Assembly: GCA_040255215.1 (NCBI GenBank)
Contig: JBDZUM010000108.1
Span: forward strand, 1-14,951
Origin: JAQSWP01 sp040255215
Lineage (GTDB): Bacteria > Pseudomonadota > Alphaproteobacteria > Reyranellales > JAQSWP01
Direction: 5' to 3'
Length of the DNA: 14,951 bases
Below, piece by piece: positions 13,572 through 14,951 of this stretch (position 1 is the first letter of the stretch; each line of letters begins with the position of its first letter). Both the position numbers and the translations under genes were made by a program. The notes beneath the pieces are model-generated. The model was given only the letters and a program-made list of their open reading frames with translations. It was not told where the DNA came from and searched no databases.

Positions 13572-14585
13572 ATGACAGCACAGCCGGCCGCGGGCACGCA
13601 ACGCCACCGCCTGATCGTGGCGCCCGAGCGCGCTGGCGAGCGGCTCGACCGCTATCTCGCCGACGTGCTCGCCGCGACGGGCGAAGCGCTTTCCCGCAGC
13701 CGCCTGAAAAGCCTGATCGAGGCCGGCCAGGTCAGCGCCGGAACGCCCCTGCAGCCCGTACGCGAGCCCTCCCGCAAGGTCAAGCCGGGCGAACCGATCG
13801 AAATCCTCGTGCCGCCCAGCGCCCCCGCCATCCCTGAACCGCAGGAGATGGGCTTGAAGGTTCTGCACGAGGACGAGGACCTTATCGTCATCGACAAGCC
13901 GGCCGGGCTGGTGGTGCATCCCGCACCCGGCAACCCCGACCACACCTTAGTCAACGCCCTGCTGGCCCATTGCGGCGACAGCCTGTCCGGTATCGGCGGC
14001 GTGCGCCGGCCGGGCATCGTTCACCGGCTCGACAAGGACACCAGCGGCGTGATGGTGGCGGCCAAGACCGATGCCGCGCATCAGGCCCTGTCGGCCGCCT
14101 TCGCCCGTCACGATATCGACCGGGCCTACAAGGCGCTGGTCTGGGGCGCGCCGATGCCGGCGACCGGAAAGATCGAAGGCAATATCGGCCGCTCGCCGCT
14201 CAACCGGAAGAAGATGGCCGTGGTCGCCCGGGGCGGCAAGAAAGCGCTAACCGGCTACCGCATTCTGGCGCGCTTCGGCCCCGCCAACACGCCACTAGCC
14301 AGCCTGGTCGAGTGCACCCTGTTCACCGGGCGCACCCATCAGGTCCGGGTCCACATGGCCAGCAAGGGCCATCCGCTGATCGGCGATCCGCTTTACGGCC
14401 GGGCGCGAAAAAAGCCCAAGGGATGGGACGAGGAGGTCGCCCTGCTGAACCGGTATCCGCGCCAGGCGTTGCATGCTTACAGGCTGGGTTTCACGCATCC
14501 GCGCAGCGGCGAAAAACTGCAGTTCGCCTCGGAATTACCTAGCGATATCAATGAACTGATACACGCCCTCGTGGCCCGCGCCTGA
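13572..14585 (+). CDS. rluD: 23S rRNA pseudouridine synthase, RluD family
   Basis: The 337-residue product is a RluA/RluD-type pseudouridine synthase. RluD modifies the 23S rRNA helix-69 uridines. It has an N-terminal S4 RNA-binding domain (about 17-75, RLDRYLADVL through SRSRLKSLIEAG), the VIDKPAGLVVHP segment, the catalytic HRLDKDTSG (151-159, Asp154) and TGRTHQVRVHMA near the C-terminus. The length is typical. ATG 13572 is used; a TTG at 13536 is in frame, but it lies inside the divergent gene and adds a non-conserved stretch. No clear Shine-Dalgarno is visible before the ATG, so the start is moderately secure. The rluD-rpoH order is a common alphaproteobacterial arrangement. Confidence 0.9.
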   Translation: MTAQPAAGTQRHRLIVAPERAGERLDRYLADVLAATGEALSRSRLKSLIEAGQVSAGTPLQPVREPSRKVKPGEPIEILVPPSAPAIPEPQEMGLKVLHEDEDLIVIDKPAGLVVHPAPGNPDHTLVNALLAHCGDSLSGIGGVRRPGIVHRLDKDTSGVMVAAKTDAAHQALSAAFARHDIDRAYKALVWGAPMPATGKIEGNIGRSPLNRKKMAVVARGGKKALTGYRILARFGPANTPLASLVECTLFTGRTHQVRVHMASKGHPLIGDPLYGRARKKPKGWDEEVALLNRYPRQALHAYRLGFTHPRSGEKLQFASELPSDINELIHALVARA

Positions 14586-14633
14586 GCCGTCGCAGATTTG
14601 CCGCAATTACCCAACTGAATAGGTCAGGAATAA

Positions 14634-14663
14634 TTGACAAGGCACCTTAAGAGGCCGTATTTT
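14634..14663 (+). promoter_or_regulatory. Vegetative-type promoter for the rpoH-family gene
   Basis: A perfect TTGACA (14634-14639) is followed after 18 bases by TATTTT (14658-14663), in an AT-rich patch between rluD and the sigma-factor gene. Transcription would start near 14670, leaving a leader of about 75 bases. This is the clearest housekeeping-type promoter in the window. Confidence 0.65.
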
Positions 14664-14670
14664 GGCAGTC

Positions 14671-14745
14671 GCTGAAGTCGAGTGCTAACGGCTCTTCAAG
14701 CGGAAGCTGCCCATTTGGGGGCTCCAAACGAGGGAGAGGCTGAAG
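14671..14745 (+). promoter_or_regulatory. Leader of the rpoH-family gene with mutually exclusive helices
   Basis: GCTGAAG occurs twice, at 14671-14677 and again at 14739-14745, right against the ATG. CTTCAAGC at 14694-14701 can pair with either copy through the same seven base pairs with one bulged A. Pairing with the second copy would cover the bases between Shine-Dalgarno (AGGGAGAGG, 14731-14739) and the start codon. A local hairpin CTTC-AAGCG-GAAG (14694-14706) also competes. This might be a temperature- or factor-responsive leader; helices are short, so chance is possible. Confidence 0.35.
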
Positions 14746-14951
14746 ATGAGTACCGCCACCTTACCGGCGATTCCTGCCCTGAGTCCGGAGGGCAACCTAT
14801 CCAGATACCTGCAGCAGATTCGCAAGTTCCCGATGCTGGAGCCTGCGGAGGAATACATGCTGGCCAAGCGCTGGCGTGAACATGGTGACGTCGACGCCGC
14901 GCACAAGCTGGTCACCAGCCATTTGCGCCTGGTCGCGAAGATCGCCATGGG
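14746..14951 (+). CDS. rpoH: RNA polymerase sigma-32 (heat-shock) factor, N-terminal part, cut by the window edge
   Basis: The visible 68 residues match the start of RpoH: a variable N-terminus, then NLSRYLQQIRKFPML (region 1.2, with the typical PML-x-P-x-EEY) and HLRLVAKIAMG leading into region 2.1. RpoH directs RNA polymerase to heat-shock promoters. ATG 14746 follows a strong AGGGAGAGG ribosome site. The frame runs off the right edge, so regions 2 to 4, including the RpoH box, are not seen. Another group-3 sigma factor is possible but the sequence and the position after rluD favour RpoH. The upstream TTGACA promoter is described separately. Confidence 0.9.
   Translation, partial: MSTATLPAIPALSPEGNLSRYLQQIRKFPMLEPAEEYMLAKRWREHGDVDAAHKLVTSHLRLVAKIAM

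Noticed and set aside
1..14951. CRISPR arrays, insertion sequences, integrases, prophage or toxin-antitoxin genes
   Set aside because: No regularly spaced repeats, transposase motifs or phage-like proteins were seen on either strand.

Overview
This window looks like a chromosomal stretch from a high-GC alphaproteobacterium. The right end carries rluD followed by the start of an RpoH-type heat-shock sigma factor, with a tRNA-Glu(CTC) and a divergent single-membrane-span gene nearby. I cannot fix the order; Hyphomicrobiales or Rhodospirillales relatives are plausible.

Left part (1 to about 9.1 kb): an accessory-looking metabolic cluster. A leftward gene of the adenylate-forming (AMP-binding) family is cut by the window edge (1-110). 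Next to it lies a leftward cyanophycin-synthetase-like ligase (385-2520) with an intact-looking ATP-grasp half and a decayed, truncated Mur-ligase half. Divergently from it runs a tight five-gene operon (2723-7612): a Tat-type periplasmic solute-binding protein, an ABC ATPase (interrupted by a 100-N gap), an ABC permease, an adenylate-forming ligase with a TTG start, and a nitronate-monooxygenase-like TIM barrel. Converging on it is a leftward MurF-like ligase (7631-9103) whose catalytic core is intact but whose UDP-MurNAc-binding N-terminal signature is gone. Immediately divergent from that is a VanY/LdcB-like M15 peptidase without a signal peptide (9214-9894).

Together these genes offer uptake of a small molecule, two acid-activating enzymes, two ATP-dependent amide ligases, a flavin oxygenase and possibly a peptidase. 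My best reading is an undescribed pathway that makes, modifies or consumes a small amide or peptide-like compound. The ATP-grasp and Mur activities, joined in true CphA, appear here on separate proteins. This is inference from domains and context; no product can be named.

Right part (about 9.2-14.95 kb): more GC-rich, ordinary-looking genes. These are a crotonase-family protein, tRNA-Glu, a leftward operon (membrane-anchored small protein, threonine aldolase, dienelactone-hydrolase-like exported protein), rluD, and rpoH with a recognisable promoter and a leader that can form competing helices. Ten hand-counted 60-base lines give about 60% G+C on the left and 74% on the right, which supports separate origins, although the MurF-like gene's 5' part is GC-rich.
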